From NCBI GenBank assembly GCA_965149945.1, contig CBCTTQ010000021.1, positions 1 to 38,224 of the forward strand: DNA of 38,224 bases. Reading direction: 5' to 3'. Source of the stretch: JAHZFN01 sp965149945. Lineage in GTDB: Bacteria; Bacillota; Dehalobacteriia; UBA4068; UBA4997. The first letter of the stretch is position 1; each line of letters starts with the position of its first letter. Shown here in pieces: positions 15,688 through 24,920 of this stretch. A model generated the notes under the pieces. The model had not been told where the DNA came from. It ran no database searches and saw only the letters and a program-made list of their open reading frames with translations. The translations under genes were made by a program, and so were the position numbers.

Positions 15688-16557
15688 ATGAGCAAACTTG
15701 TTGATTTCCAGTGTAAAATTGCCAATCATTCCGGTTTCAGCGAAGCGATTTTAGAAAAATACCAACCGGAATTTCCTAAAAGTTATAATGACCCAGACGC
15801 GATGATCGTACTGGCCAAGGCTGTGCAGGAAGAAAGCCACAGCCCCCTTTGCGTCCTGCCTTTTTGCCATACGCTGGAGGCGGAAGCTTACGGTGGGCTG
15901 ATCAATCTGTCCGAAGGGGTATACGGCCCCCGCGCCAAAGATTACGCCTATGAAAGTTTTGACGATTTGTTGAATCTGCCGAATTTTGATCTGCAAAACG
16001 GCAGAATGGGCGCCGTACTGGAAGCCTGCCGCCAATTAAAAAAAGAGGGCACTCGGGTGGCACTCCAGGTAACCAGTTTTAATACCACTCTCAGCAATCT
16101 GATAGATACCGGAAAGTTTTATAAAAACTTTCGAAAACGTCCCGATGACTGCGGCAAAATTCTACAACACATGAGCGATAATTTAGAGGCCTTGATGACA
16201 GAAGCCATCACGATCGGTGTGGACGTAATCTGCGTTTCCGACCCGGCAGGAGCCCTCAGTATCATCGGTCCCCGCTACGCGGAAAAAATCGTCGGCGGTT
16301 ACGAAGCGCCCCTCTTAAAAAAAATCGCCGCTAAACTGAATAACAAAACGATTATCAACCTTTGTCCCAAATCCACTTGGGTTTTGTTGGGATTGGGGTT
16401 GGCGGAAAAAGAATATGTAGATTATCCGGCCGGTATTCATTACACCGACGCGTGTCTGCAAGAAATCGGAAAAAGTCAAATTCTGGGTCAATCCTGCGTC
16501 AAAAATGCCGCCTGTACCCTACGCAACGGCAGAGTTTGGCGTATTCATTTAAAATAA
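15688..16557 (+). CDS. URO-D superfamily protein of a corrinoid methyl-transfer system (atypical)
   Basis: A 289-residue protein of the uroporphyrinogen decarboxylase superfamily, in the branch that includes MtaA/MtbA-like methyltransferases. The family fold is seen in MGAVLEACRQLKKEGTRVAL, ITIGVDVICVSDPAGALSII and GPRYAEKIVGGY. It is about 50 residues shorter than the second copy at 17397, mostly at the N-terminus. The usual zinc motif H-x-C-G is replaced by N224-L-C226-P, so one expected zinc ligand is missing. The start has AAGGAGG upstream and the gene heads an operon with a corrinoid protein, a canonical URO-D methyltransferase and an activator. It may be the substrate-side methyltransferase (MT1), but that is inference. 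Confidence 0.75.
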   Translation: MSKLVDFQCKIANHSGFSEAILEKYQPEFPKSYNDPDAMIVLAKAVQEESHSPLCVLPFCHTLEAEAYGGLINLSEGVYGPRAKDYAYESFDDLLNLPNFDLQNGRMGAVLEACRQLKKEGTRVALQVTSFNTTLSNLIDTGKFYKNFRKRPDDCGKILQHMSDNLEALMTEAITIGVDVICVSDPAGALSIIGPRYAEKIVGGYEAPLLKKIAAKLNNKTIINLCPKSTWVLLGLGLAEKEYVDYPAGIHYTDACLQEIGKSQILGQSCVKNAACTLRNGRVWRIHLK

Positions 16558-16703
16558 ATCTCGCATCCGGATTGTTACCATGAAACGAAACGCTCAAACA
16601 GTGCTCGTACACAAGCTGGATTAGAAAAATTTTTATTTTCATATAACAATGATTAGATTGCTTGTATCATTATTATATTTTTAGGATTTCAGGAGGGAAA
16701 GCA

Positions 16704-17378
16704 ATGAAAAGCAAAGAAGAATTGTTGAAACGTTTATCGGAATGCGTCGTGGAGATGGAAGATGAAGAAGTCGCGGGTGTGGCGCAGGAATATATCGATG
16801 CCGGTTATCCCGCGCTCGACGGAATTCTGGAAGGATTGGTAGACGGCATGAATCAAGCCGCCAAGCTCTATGAAGAAGAAGAGTACTATATTCCGGAGCT
16901 GCTGATTTGTTCCGACGCCATGTACAACGGACTGGAAGTGCTGAAACCTCATTTAGAACAGAGTAGCAGTGAGGAGAAATACAGAATTGTCATCGGCGTT
17001 GTAGAAGGGGATACCCACGATATCGGTAAAAATCTGGTACGAATCATGCTGGAAGCGGCCGGTTTTGAGATGTATGATTTGGGACGGGATGTCCAATTAG
17101 AAGAATTTGTAAACAAAGCCAAAGAAGTGGACGCCGATGTGGTAGCCATGTCTACTTTGATGTCCACCACAATGCCGGGTATGGGAAAAGTCATTGAGTT
17201 GCTGAAAGAGGCGGGCATCCGCGACGATGTGAAAGTGATCATCGGCGGAGCGCCGTTATCTTGGTCTTACGCGAAAAAAATCGGAGCGGACGGTTATTCG
17301 GACAACGCGGTGGAAGCGGTACGTTTGGTGAAAAATCTGTTGGCGGGGGAACCCGTCGGAGAAGCTGTCGGCGCCTAA
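16704..17378 (+). CDS. Methyltransferase cognate corrinoid protein (B12-binding)
   Basis: A 224-residue corrinoid protein that shuttles a methyl group on its cobalt between two methyltransferases. An N-terminal helical cap (about residues 1-90) precedes a B12-binding Rossmann domain with the lower-ligand motif D103-T-H105-D-I-G108. Further cobalamin contacts are likely at STLMSTTMPGM and GGAPLSWSYAKKIGADGYS. The start is the ATG at 16704 with AGGAGG upstream; the longer open frame from 16662 has none. It lies 18 bases before the second URO-D gene. The 146-base gap from the first gene shows no clear terminator. Confidence 0.92.
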   Translation: MKSKEELLKRLSECVVEMEDEEVAGVAQEYIDAGYPALDGILEGLVDGMNQAAKLYEEEEYYIPELLICSDAMYNGLEVLKPHLEQSSSEEKYRIVIGVVEGDTHDIGKNLVRIMLEAAGFEMYDLGRDVQLEEFVNKAKEVDADVVAMSTLMSTTMPGMGKVIELLKEAGIRDDVKVIIGGAPLSWSYAKKIGADGYSDNAVEAVRLVKNLLAGEPVGEAVGA

Positions 17379-17396
17379 CCGAAGGAGTGAACGGCA

Positions 17397-18428
17397 ATGA
17401 TTCTTACGCAAAAAGAACGTTTGATCGCGGCGATTCACCGTGAACCGGTGGATCGACCGCCTTGTATCTGCCCGGGCGGCATGATGAATATGATGTTTCA
17501 AGAAATCATGGAACAATCCCAATGCTTTTGGCCGGAAGCTCATCAGGATCCTGAAAAAATGGCAGGATTGGCCATCGCTCTCAATCAAGCAGGCGGTTTC
17601 GAAAACTACGGGGTGCCTTTCTGTATGACAGTGGAAGCAGAAGCCATGGGCGCTAAAGTAGATATGGGCAGTTTGTTGGTAGAACCCCATGTGGTAGAAT
17701 CCCCTCTTCGTTCCGTCGAAGAAGTAGAACAGCTGCAAAGCTTAGATGTTCATCAAGGACGCGTAAAGGTCGTTCTTGATGCTATTCGATTGCTGAAGGA
17801 TCAAAACCACGATCATGTACCCATCGTCGGCAATATCACCGGTCCCGTCAGCACCGCGGGTACGCTTATTGACATGTCCGTTTTACTTAAAGAGTATCGT
17901 AAAAAACCGGAAGCCTCCCATCGTTTCATGACAAAGGTAACAGATGAAATTATCAAATACGCTCAAGGAGAAGCGGATGCCGGCGCAGATATGATCTGCA
18001 TTTCCGAGCCAAGCGGCACCGGTGAAATTTTGGGACCTAAGTTCTTTCGAGAATACTCCATTCGGTATGTCAACCGTATCCTGGACGCGGTAAATGTACC
18101 GGTCAAACTGGTCCATATCTGCGGCGATCTGCGAAGCGTTTATCATATCCTTTCAGAGTTTCACAGTGATGCTTTCAGCTTCGATTCTATTGTTCCCATT
18201 GCAGAAATCAAACCCCATATCCCGGAAAAAGCCGTGGTTGGAAATATTAATACCCATGCCATCGGTACTCAAATGCCGGAAAAAGTACGAAGTTTGGTAC
18301 GTTTTGCCCGTCGCAAAGGAGTCGACGTCGTAGCGCCCGCCTGCGGACTCCCCACCACTACACCGCTGGCAAATGTCCAAGCGATGGTGAAAGCCGCGGC
18401 GGAAGGCTCGTTATCTGTTGTTAAATAA
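17397..18428 (+). CDS. URO-D family methylcobamide methyltransferase (MtaA-like)
   Basis: A 343-residue URO-D superfamily methyltransferase. The zinc ligands expected for methyl transfer to or from a thiol or other acceptor are present: H240-I-C242-G and C316 (APACGLP). Other family landmarks are TGPVSTAGTLIDMSVLL and GADMICISEPSGTGEILGP. In known systems such enzymes (MtaA, MtbA, MtvA) move the methyl group between the corrinoid protein and coenzyme M or tetrahydrofolate. Because no CoM biosynthesis is visible, tetrahydrofolate is the more probable acceptor in a Clostridium-type host; that is inference. GAAGGAGT precedes the ATG. Confidence 0.88.
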   Translation: MILTQKERLIAAIHREPVDRPPCICPGGMMNMMFQEIMEQSQCFWPEAHQDPEKMAGLAIALNQAGGFENYGVPFCMTVEAEAMGAKVDMGSLLVEPHVVESPLRSVEEVEQLQSLDVHQGRVKVVLDAIRLLKDQNHDHVPIVGNITGPVSTAGTLIDMSVLLKEYRKKPEASHRFMTKVTDEIIKYAQGEADAGADMICISEPSGTGEILGPKFFREYSIRYVNRILDAVNVPVKLVHICGDLRSVYHILSEFHSDAFSFDSIVPIAEIKPHIPEKAVVGNINTHAIGTQMPEKVRSLVRFARRKGVDVVAPACGLPTTTPLANVQAMVKAAAEGSLSVVK

Positions 18429-18447
18429 ATTTCAGAGGTCCATATCC

Positions 18448-20130
18448 ATGTATATTGAAATTTTAAATCCGGAGAACGCCGCCCGAATTTCTTGTTCGGA
18501 CGGCGATAATCTCTATCAAATTCTTTCAGAACAGAATCTCATGGACGCCCCTTGCGGCGGCGTCGCCTGCTGCGGAAAATGCAAAGTCCAAATCGTCAAC
18601 GTCCAGCTTTCCTTAACCAAGGAAGAAGAGCAGTTTCTCACCGAACAAGAACGGGCTGACGGCTGGCGGCTGGCTTGCGTCCATTGTGTAACGGAAGACC
18701 TTCAACTGTTTCTGCCGCCCCAAGAAAAAGCGGCATCTATCAGCTGCAAAGGATACCTGCGTCCCTTCCGTCCCCATCTCAATATTCAAAAAATCCTCAC
18801 CCCCGCCGGAGATACGGAAGTATGGAGGGAGGGGCAAATCGTGGCAACAGAACCCGGCGATACAACCGATCGCCTTTACGGCATTGCCATCGACATCGGT
18901 ACTACCACGGTGGTTGCCAGTCTGGTGAATCTGCGAGACGGCAAAGAACTGCTGAGTATGTCCTGTCTCAACAGTCAAAAAGTTTTTGGGCAAGATGTCA
19001 TCACCCGCATCAACTTCGCCATGACGCACCCACGGGGAACATGGGCGCAGCAGAAAACCATTCTGCGTGATTTGCAAACATTGATCTACGATCTTTATGA
19101 AGCTTTTAATGAGCAAAAAGAGGCGGACGATCCCCCCATCGGTCCTCAAGACATTTATGAAATTACCGTAGGCGCTAATAATACCATGATTCATCTGCTG
19201 CTGGGAGTCGACCCTTCTTCCATGGGAACCGCTCCTTATCTGCCTGCCTTTCACGGCGCTCGCAGGGCGCGGGGAGCGGCAGATCTAACATTACCCGTCA
19301 ATCCGGTCTGCCAAGTTTATTGTGTTCCGGCGGTATCCGCTTTCGTGGGTGGTGATATTACTGCGGGAGTGTTGGCTTGCGGATTTCATGAAAAAAAGAA
19401 CAACACCCTTTTTCTAGACATTGGCACCAACGGGGAAATGGTACTTTCTCGAAAGGGTAAACTCTGCGCCTGCTCTTGCGCGGCAGGCCCCGCCCTGGAA
19501 GGGATGAACATCAGCTGCGGCGTCAGAGCGGCATCAGGCGCGATTGAAGATGTGCAAATCAACGGAGAAGGAAATGCCACTCAGGTACAACTTACAGTAA
19601 TCGGTAACACCAAGCCCACCGGCCTGTGCGGCAGCGGTATTTTAGCCGCTGTAGCAGAGCTGCGCCGCAGCGGCATTTTGCATAAAAGCGGACGTTTAAA
19701 CCGGCATCCTCTGGTCAAAAAGGTAGATGGGAAAAAACGCTTCTACCTTTCTGAAGCGGACAACATTTATCTGACACAAAAGGACATCCGGCAGGTGCAG
19801 CTGGCAAAAGGCGCTATTCTTTCCGGCATTCAGTCGATGCTGGCACACCACGGATTACGTGACAGCGACATTGATGAAGTGCTGGTAGCAGGTCAGTTCG
19901 GAGCCCATTTGAAAGCGGAAAGTCTGACAGGAGCAGGATTGATTCCCGCCGATTTGGAAGAAAAAATTCACTATGTGGGAAATACCTCTAAATCCGGCGC
20001 CTACCTCTGCCTGATGGATAAAGAGCAGCGTCAAGCAGCGGAAGAAATCGCCCAAACGATTGATTACATCGAACTTTCTCGTCTGGAAGGTTATGAGGAT
20101 GTCTTTGTGAGCGCAATGAATTTTGATTGA
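18448..20130 (+). CDS. RACE-type reductive activator of corrinoid proteins (2Fe-2S, ASKHA/DUF4445)
   Basis: A 560-residue ATP-dependent activator that re-reduces inactive cob(II)alamin on the partner corrinoid protein. The N-terminal ferredoxin domain has the plant-type cluster C36-GGVAC-C42-GK-C45 with C77. A linker of about 60 residues follows. Then comes the ASKHA ATPase domain, with phosphate-binding YGIAIDIGTTTVVASL near residue 145, GGDITAGVLACGF, FLDIGTNGEMVL and the C-terminal VLVAGQFGAHLKAESLTGAG. The start ATG at 18448 follows AGAGGT; the upstream in-frame codons overlap the previous gene. It ends the plus-strand operon before a strong terminator. Confidence 0.92.
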   Translation: MYIEILNPENAARISCSDGDNLYQILSEQNLMDAPCGGVACCGKCKVQIVNVQLSLTKEEEQFLTEQERADGWRLACVHCVTEDLQLFLPPQEKAASISCKGYLRPFRPHLNIQKILTPAGDTEVWREGQIVATEPGDTTDRLYGIAIDIGTTTVVASLVNLRDGKELLSMSCLNSQKVFGQDVITRINFAMTHPRGTWAQQKTILRDLQTLIYDLYEAFNEQKEADDPPIGPQDIYEITVGANNTMIHLLLGVDPSSMGTAPYLPAFHGARRARGAADLTLPVNPVCQVYCVPAVSAFVGGDITAGVLACGFHEKKNNTLFLDIGTNGEMVLSRKGKLCACSCAAGPALEGMNISCGVRAASGAIEDVQINGEGNATQVQLTVIGNTKPTGLCGSGILAAVAELRRSGILHKSGRLNRHPLVKKVDGKKRFYLSEADNIYLTQKDIRQVQLAKGAILSGIQSMLAHHGLRDSDIDEVLVAGQFGAHLKAESLTGAGLIPADLEEKIHYVGNTSKSGAYLCLMDKEQRQAAEEIAQTIDYIELSRLEGYEDVFVSAMNFD

Positions 20131-20154
20131 TCCAAAACTTATCCCAAACAGCGA

Positions 20155-20186
20155 AGAGGCTGTTCCGAAAATTCGGAACAGCCTCT
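20155..20186 (+). terminator. Terminator of the plus-strand methyltransferase operon
   Basis: A perfect 15-bp stem (AGAGGCTGTTCCGAA with its complement, loop AA) is followed by T-rich sequence. It lies between the converging operons. Confidence 0.9.
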
Positions 20187-20279
20187 CTTATTATTTTTTG
20201 CTCTTATTATTTTTTGCTTTTGCCGGTTTCTTTTCTCTGACGATCCCGATTCGTTTTAAGGATCAAATTTTTTCCTGCG

Positions 20280-21389
20280 TCATGCCCGCATTTTCGCCTT
20301 ACAGTCCGCGATCATGGCGTCCAGTTTTTCCGCGGTGACAGGATAGCCGACTTCCCGCACCGTATCCATCATGGCATCGATGTTTGTAAAAGGCGTTTCC
20401 ACGGGCAGGCTGCAGCCGCTCATGGGCATATACCCCTTGGGAGAATCATAACAATCCCGCAGACCTTCCAAAGTTTTCAGACGCACATCCAGAGGGGTGC
20501 CGGAATACATGATACTACCCGGATCCACATTCCCCATAATTTTTACCTGATTGCCGATGGTCTGTTTACATTCCAACAGGCTGGCCACATTATCAATACT
20601 GAAGCCGCTGACACCCATATCGGCAATATCCCGCCAAATTTTATTAGTTTGGCCGCAAATATGCATCACAACACCGGCGCCGCGCTCTTTGATAAAATCT
20701 ACCAGTTCCTTCAAATAGGGCGCCGAAAATTCACGGAAAACCCTGGGACTAACCACTGTACAGGAAGACATCGGTTCCGAGATGGTCGGAGTCAAACCCA
20801 GATCCAACACCGCGGCGGCGAAATTTTTGCTGGTTTCCAAAGAAACTCTGCAAAGTCGATGAACCGCTTCCGGATTTTTGGTCAGCATCTTCAACGTATT
20901 GTCCACACCCATCAGAAAAAAGGCGTTGGTGAAAGGCCCCACGACCCCGCCGGAGCAACCTACTTCGTCACCGACACTGTCAATCAGATACTTCATCGCT
21001 TCCACATGAATCGGCAGACGGCCGTCTTTATACGGATCGGCGGGACGCAGACGATCAATATCTTTCACGTCATGAATGGCGGGTTCCAGTAAATCCGCCG
21101 TGTCATCATCGGGAAATTTCACTTTGGCGCCCATGGCCTCACACCAAGTAAACAAATCCGTAAAAATGCGCACACTGTCATAACCAAAATAGCGATAGGA
21201 AGCGATTTGGGCTTCCGCCAATGTTTTGGCGTCCGTGTTAAACTCGGAAATCTTGCAGCCATAAACTCTGGCCACGCCGTTGGCCACATTGGGATTGCAG
21301 GGGAGGCGGTCCACCGCTTCTCCTTTGGCCATGGCAGCCGCCCGTTCCTTCGGGTTCATTTCATTGTGTCTTCTTTTGATAATTTCCAT
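20280..21389 (-). CDS. Third URO-D family methyltransferase, linked to an ABC importer
   Basis: A 369-residue URO-D superfamily protein. The zinc motif is complete: H243-I-C245-G and C326 (MSGCSLPVETP). Landmarks include GGVVGPFTNAFFLMGVDN, TISEPMSSCTVVSPRVF and IMGNVDPGSIMYSGTP. It is the last gene of a minus-strand operon after ATPase, binding protein and permease genes, so it may act on the compound that importer brings in. I start at the ATG ending at 21389, preceded by AAGGG; the frame is open to 21452 but that extension has no ribosome site. It is only loosely similar to the two plus-strand URO-D proteins. Confidence 0.85.
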   Translation of the reverse strand: MEIIKRRHNEMNPKERAAAMAKGEAVDRLPCNPNVANGVARVYGCKISEFNTDAKTLAEAQIASYRYFGYDSVRIFTDLFTWCEAMGAKVKFPDDDTADLLEPAIHDVKDIDRLRPADPYKDGRLPIHVEAMKYLIDSVGDEVGCSGGVVGPFTNAFFLMGVDNTLKMLTKNPEAVHRLCRVSLETSKNFAAAVLDLGLTPTISEPMSSCTVVSPRVFREFSAPYLKELVDFIKERGAGVVMHICGQTNKIWRDIADMGVSGFSIDNVASLLECKQTIGNQVKIMGNVDPGSIMYSGTPLDVRLKTLEGLRDCYDSPKGYMPMSGCSLPVETPFTNIDAMMDTVREVGYPVTAEKLDAMIADCKAKMRA

Positions 21390-21476
21390 TTTAATCCCTT
21401 CTTTGTTGTAAATTTTCTTTTTCCGATCGAAAAGCTTCTCCGGCCAAATCATACCGACAGAGAAGGAAAAGCATGG

Positions 21477-21502
21477 TAGGACGGCGCCGCGGCGCCGTCC
21501 TA
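21477..21502. repeat. Perfect 26-bp GC-rich palindrome between permease and URO-D genes
   Basis: The 26 bases are a perfect inverted repeat centred on GGCGCCGCGGCGCC. It lies in the 129-base gap between permease and methyltransferase genes of one operon and has no T-tract, so it is more likely an mRNA-stabilising or partially terminating hairpin than a full terminator. Confidence 0.65.
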
Positions 21503-21518
21503 ACTCAAAAATAATGGT

Positions 21519-22277
21519 TTAATTGTTAATGGTCCAATGCAAAATGCGGTGTTTGATTTTATCAAAAATGAACATAATCAGCACCAAAACAATGGCGGTA
21601 AACAGGAAGCCCAGCAATACCAAATCGAATCTGGCAAAATCGGAATAGTACTGAACGAAATAAGCCATACCGGAGCTGGCGCCGAACATTTCCGCCACAG
21701 CCAGCATCATAAAAGACAGCGTCAAAGCAATGGAACAACCTACTAAAATCGAAGGAGATGCCGCAGGTAAAATTACTTTAAACAATTTTTCCATTTTCGG
21801 CATTTCCAAAGTGGCGGCATTTTCCAAATACCGTTTGTCGATGCTCATCACTGCCCCAATGGTAGTTCCCAAAATCACCCAAAAAGCAGCCAACCAAATC
21901 AAAAAGATGGACGCCGCCGTAAAGGAGGGAAAAAGATGAATGGCATACGGAGTAAGCAACGGAACAGGAATCGCGCTGAACGCGTTGATATACGGCGTAA
22001 TATTTCGTCGCAAACCGGCACGCAAACCGATGATGGTACCTAAGGCAATGGCAGTGATCACCGCCAACACATAAGCCGTCACCAACAGATACAGGGAACT
22101 TTTCAGACCTTCAAACAACTGCCCGATATATTCCGGAACCGCCGCAAACACTTCCCGCAGACTGGGGAACAGAAAGTCGGAAAGCACATGGAAAACATCT
22201 GTCAGCAACACATACAACGCCACCAGACAAATGCCGATCAGCACAACTCCGCCGTAATTATGTAAAAACTTTCTCAT
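21519..22277 (-). CDS. ABC importer permease (SsuC/TauC-like)
   Basis: A 252-residue permease with about six membrane helices of the nitrate/sulfonate/taurine type. The cytoplasmic coupling region (LENAATLEMPKMEKLFKVIL then PAASPSILVGCSIALTLSFM) that contacts the ATPase is clear. AAGGAGC precedes the ATG. It is third in the operon after the ATPase and binding protein and before the URO-D gene. The substrate is not identifiable from sequence; relatives import taurine, sulfonates, nitrate, riboflavin and pyrimidine precursors. Confidence 0.88.
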   Translation of the reverse strand: MRKFLHNYGGVVLIGICLVALYVLLTDVFHVLSDFLFPSLREVFAAVPEYIGQLFEGLKSSLYLLVTAYVLAVITAIALGTIIGLRAGLRRNITPYINAFSAIPVPLLTPYAIHLFPSFTAASIFLIWLAAFWVILGTTIGAVMSIDKRYLENAATLEMPKMEKLFKVILPAASPSILVGCSIALTLSFMMLAVAEMFGASSGMAYFVQYYSDFARFDLVLLGFLFTAIVLVLIMFIFDKIKHRILHWTINN

Positions 22278-22313
22278 AAATGTAAGCTCCTTGACAAAAG
22301 CAACCGTTCACGG

Positions 22314-23393
22314 TTACTGATTGTTTTCTTCAAACTGAACCATTTTATCCTGGAAGAATTGACTGTCCGGATAATCTTCAATCAAAGATTCCAATGCGCG
22401 CTGATAAATTTCCGTGTTGATATGCTGGGAAATATCCAAATCCGTGTTGGTCGCGTAACCAATGTCGATCATCTTGTTCCACATTTTTTCTACACTGTTT
22501 TTGAACGGGTCGGTATCATATTTCATATGTTCGCTCTTAACAAAGCTTTCTACCGTGGCTTGATCCAAGTCCAAATTTTCCACTACCAGGCTGACTACTT
22601 CATCTTCGTTGCCCTGCATCGCTTCTTCCGCTCTCAGATACGCCCGCAGCAGACGGTACGCGGCTTCTTCATTCTGTTCCAGCCATTCTGTCTGGCAAAT
22701 CATGCGGCAGCAGGAATGATTGGGCCAGTATTCATCCGGCCACATTTTCACTTCCAAACCCAGATCCGCGGCCTGCAATTCATAACCGGTGGCCGTAGCG
22801 CCGAAGTCTACCTCACCGCTGGCAACAGCCTGCAATACTTCCTGATTTTTCTTATATTCCACAAATTCTACTTCATCTAAAATACCGGCGTCATAGAGAA
22901 TCCCTTTCAGTACAACGTCAGGTGTACCGAAACAAGTAATCCCGATTTTTTTCCCGCGGAAGCTTTCCAAATCCGTCCATTCTGTTTCCGGTTTACCAAA
23001 GCAGGGAGTTTCTCCGATGATCATATAACCACCGAAAATGCTGTAAGGCTGGCCGTTATCAATCTGGATCAGCGGAGAACCGGTGCCGTAAGTGGAGAGA
23101 ACATCCACCTGACCGGCGGACAAAGCCGCGAAAGCGTCAGTGCCGTTGTTAATGTATACCATTTCCACGTCCACGCCTTCTTCTTCCAGGAACCCATGGG
23201 CTTCCGCCATGTATTGGAACACCTGACCGGAATTGGGCTGCGCGGCAACGGAAACACTCAAAACATCGCCGGAAGCCGCGGCGCCTTCTTCAGCGGCGGC
23301 CTCTCCTTCCGCATTGTCACTGCCGCAACCCGCCAAAGCAAACACCATGACCAGGCTCAGCGCCAACAGAGCAAATAACTTTTTCATTTTCAT
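22314..23393 (-). CDS. ABC importer substrate-binding lipoprotein (NMT1/SsuA-like)
   Basis: A 359-residue lipoprotein with signal peptide and lipobox FALAGCGSD, followed by a low-complexity linker (about residues 25-45). The body has the NMT1/THI5-like type II binding fold (VSVAAQPNSGQVFQYMAEAH, then FAALSAGQVDVLSTYGTGSP and GKKIGITCFGTPDVVLKG). Three in-frame ATGs crowd the start; GGAAGG abuts the first (23399), so the second (ending at 23393) has the best spacing. The operon with a URO-D methyltransferase suggests the ligand is a methylated metabolite, as inference. Confidence 0.87.
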   Translation of the reverse strand: MKMKKLFALLALSLVMVFALAGCGSDNAEGEAAAEEGAAASGDVLSVSVAAQPNSGQVFQYMAEAHGFLEEEGVDVEMVYINNGTDAFAALSAGQVDVLSTYGTGSPLIQIDNGQPYSIFGGYMIIGETPCFGKPETEWTDLESFRGKKIGITCFGTPDVVLKGILYDAGILDEVEFVEYKKNQEVLQAVASGEVDFGATATGYELQAADLGLEVKMWPDEYWPNHSCCRMICQTEWLEQNEEAAYRLLRAYLRAEEAMQGNEDEVVSLVVENLDLDQATVESFVKSEHMKYDTDPFKNSVEKMWNKMIDIGYATNTDLDISQHINTEIYQRALESLIEDYPDSQFFQDKMVQFEENNQ

Positions 23394-23539
23394 TTCCATC
23401 CTTCCTTTTGTTCTTTGTTTTGATTTTCTTTTGTGAAATGATTTTTTCCACCATTTCTTTATTTTTCAGACAGAAACCAAACCTCTCTCTGTCTGCGACC
23501 AACAAATCCCCGCGTTCTTTCGGGTCAGAAACCCTATTT

Positions 23540-24406
23540 CTATGATTTGTGGCGACGGAAGAAGCCTGATTTTTTCTTTTCCGTTTTTCCCGCCTCTTCT
23601 TTTTCCGCCTGCACCCGACGAGCTTTTTCCTGAATTTCATCATAGATGATTTTGGTCAGGCGATTCCGCAGCTCCAACACTTCCGGATCGGTGAACAAAC
23701 TTTCTCGGGTGGGTTTATTCTCTTCCGTAAAGGAATATGTATAAATGATTTTGCTGGGGGCTTGTCCCAATACCACAATGTCCGTAGCCAAAAGCAAAGC
23801 CTCATCAACACTGTGGGTAACAAAAAAAATAGTCTTGCGGTTTTCCTTTTCCTTCTGCCAAAGATTCAGCACGGTATCCTGCAGCAAAGCTTTGGTCACG
23901 GCGTCCAAAGCGCCGAAAGGTTCGTCCATTAACATCAACGGCGCGTCCAGAGCAAAAGCTCTGGCTGTGGCGAAACGCTGACGCTGCCCGCCGGATAAAT
24001 TCATCGGCAATTTATCATAGAGATCTTCGCTCAACCCCAAATGATTCATCCAGGTCAGCGCGGTCTCTTTTCGTTTATGTTTATCCCAGTCTTTGAATTT
24101 CTGCTTTAAAGCAATGCAGATATTGTCGCCCGCCGTCATCCAGGGAAACAGGCCATAATCCTGAAACACCATCGCCCTGTCCAAACTGGGGCCGGTGATG
24201 GGTTTGCCGTCTACCAACAGCTGTTCCGGATTGGATCTTTCCAACCCCGCGATTAAACGCAAAAGGGTGCTTTTGCCGCAGCCCGATTGTCCCAGCAAAC
24301 AAACAAAATCTCCTTTTTTGGCTTCATAATCAACACCGCCCAAAATGAGACGATCCGGTTCATCCGCATAAGCAAACTGCAGATTCTTCATTGTTACATC
24401 CAGCAT
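23540..24406 (-). CDS. ABC importer ATPase (SsuB/TauB-like)
   Basis: A 288-residue ATPase with Walker A GQSGCGKST, the Q-loop near MVFQDYGLFPWM, signature LSGGQRQR, Walker B LMLMDEP and the switch histidine in FFVTHSVDEA. The last about 60 residues are a charged extension (KARRVQAEKEEAGKTEKKKS) beyond the usual family end. The ATG ending at 24406 has GGAGG upstream; the frame is open to 24451 but without a ribosome site. It is the first gene of the importer operon; a 146-base gap separates it from the binding-protein gene. Confidence 0.9.
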   Translation of the reverse strand: MLDVTMKNLQFAYADEPDRLILGGVDYEAKKGDFVCLLGQSGCGKSTLLRLIAGLERSNPEQLLVDGKPITGPSLDRAMVFQDYGLFPWMTAGDNICIALKQKFKDWDKHKRKETALTWMNHLGLSEDLYDKLPMNLSGGQRQRFATARAFALDAPLMLMDEPFGALDAVTKALLQDTVLNLWQKEKENRKTIFFVTHSVDEALLLATDIVVLGQAPSKIIYTYSFTEENKPTRESLFTDPEVLELRNRLTKIIYDEIQEKARRVQAEKEEAGKTEKKKSGFFRRHKS

Positions 24407-24690
24407 ATAATTCCTCCGTGAAAACTTCTCTCTGTCTCTATTTCGAATCAAATTTACAGCAAAAGAAAAAGCAGCTAAAAAACTTTTCGCTACTCACTCT
24501 CAGCATTCTCACAACAGAATCCTTTCAACAATCGATTCTTTCAATCATTCAATTGATTTTTTGTTTTCGCATCATAATACAAATTTCCGCAGAATTATCT
24601 TACCGCGCAACGGCAAATCATTCTCCTACGCAATAGATTATCACAACATATTCCTTCTGTAAAATCAATTTTTTTTATAAAATAGCACCA

Positions 24691-24718
24691 TCTATAAAAT
24701 CTTTCTATTGTTTGACAA
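24691..24718 (-). promoter_or_regulatory. Candidate promoter of the ABC importer/URO-D operon
   Basis: The minus strand has TTGTCA (24713-24718), 16 bases and TATAGA (24691-24696), about 285 bases upstream of the ATPase start. The intervening 24407-24690 is A/T-rich and shows no gene. Confidence 0.5.
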
Positions 24719-24842
24719 AAGCTCTTTTTACTATGAAATTACTTTATGTTTTAGCAAAAAACAAAAAAATGTGACCAATCTCCTCACAGAATAAACATCA
24801 CGCGTTTCCCTTTCGGGCAGCCAAAATACCTCCTCAAAAACG

Positions 24843-24883
24843 AAAAAGGGAGAGTGACCGCTCTTCGGTCACTCCCCCTTTTC
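24843..24883 (-). terminator. Terminator of the CobW-family gene
   Basis: AAAAGGGAGAGTGACCG pairs with CGGTCACTCCCCCTTTT (one mismatch) around loop CTCTT, with A/T runs on both sides. It lies about 40 bases after the CobW-family stop. Confidence 0.85.
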
Positions 24884-24920
24884 ATATTCTCATAACCGCA
24901 ATTGTTTGCCATTTCCTTTT

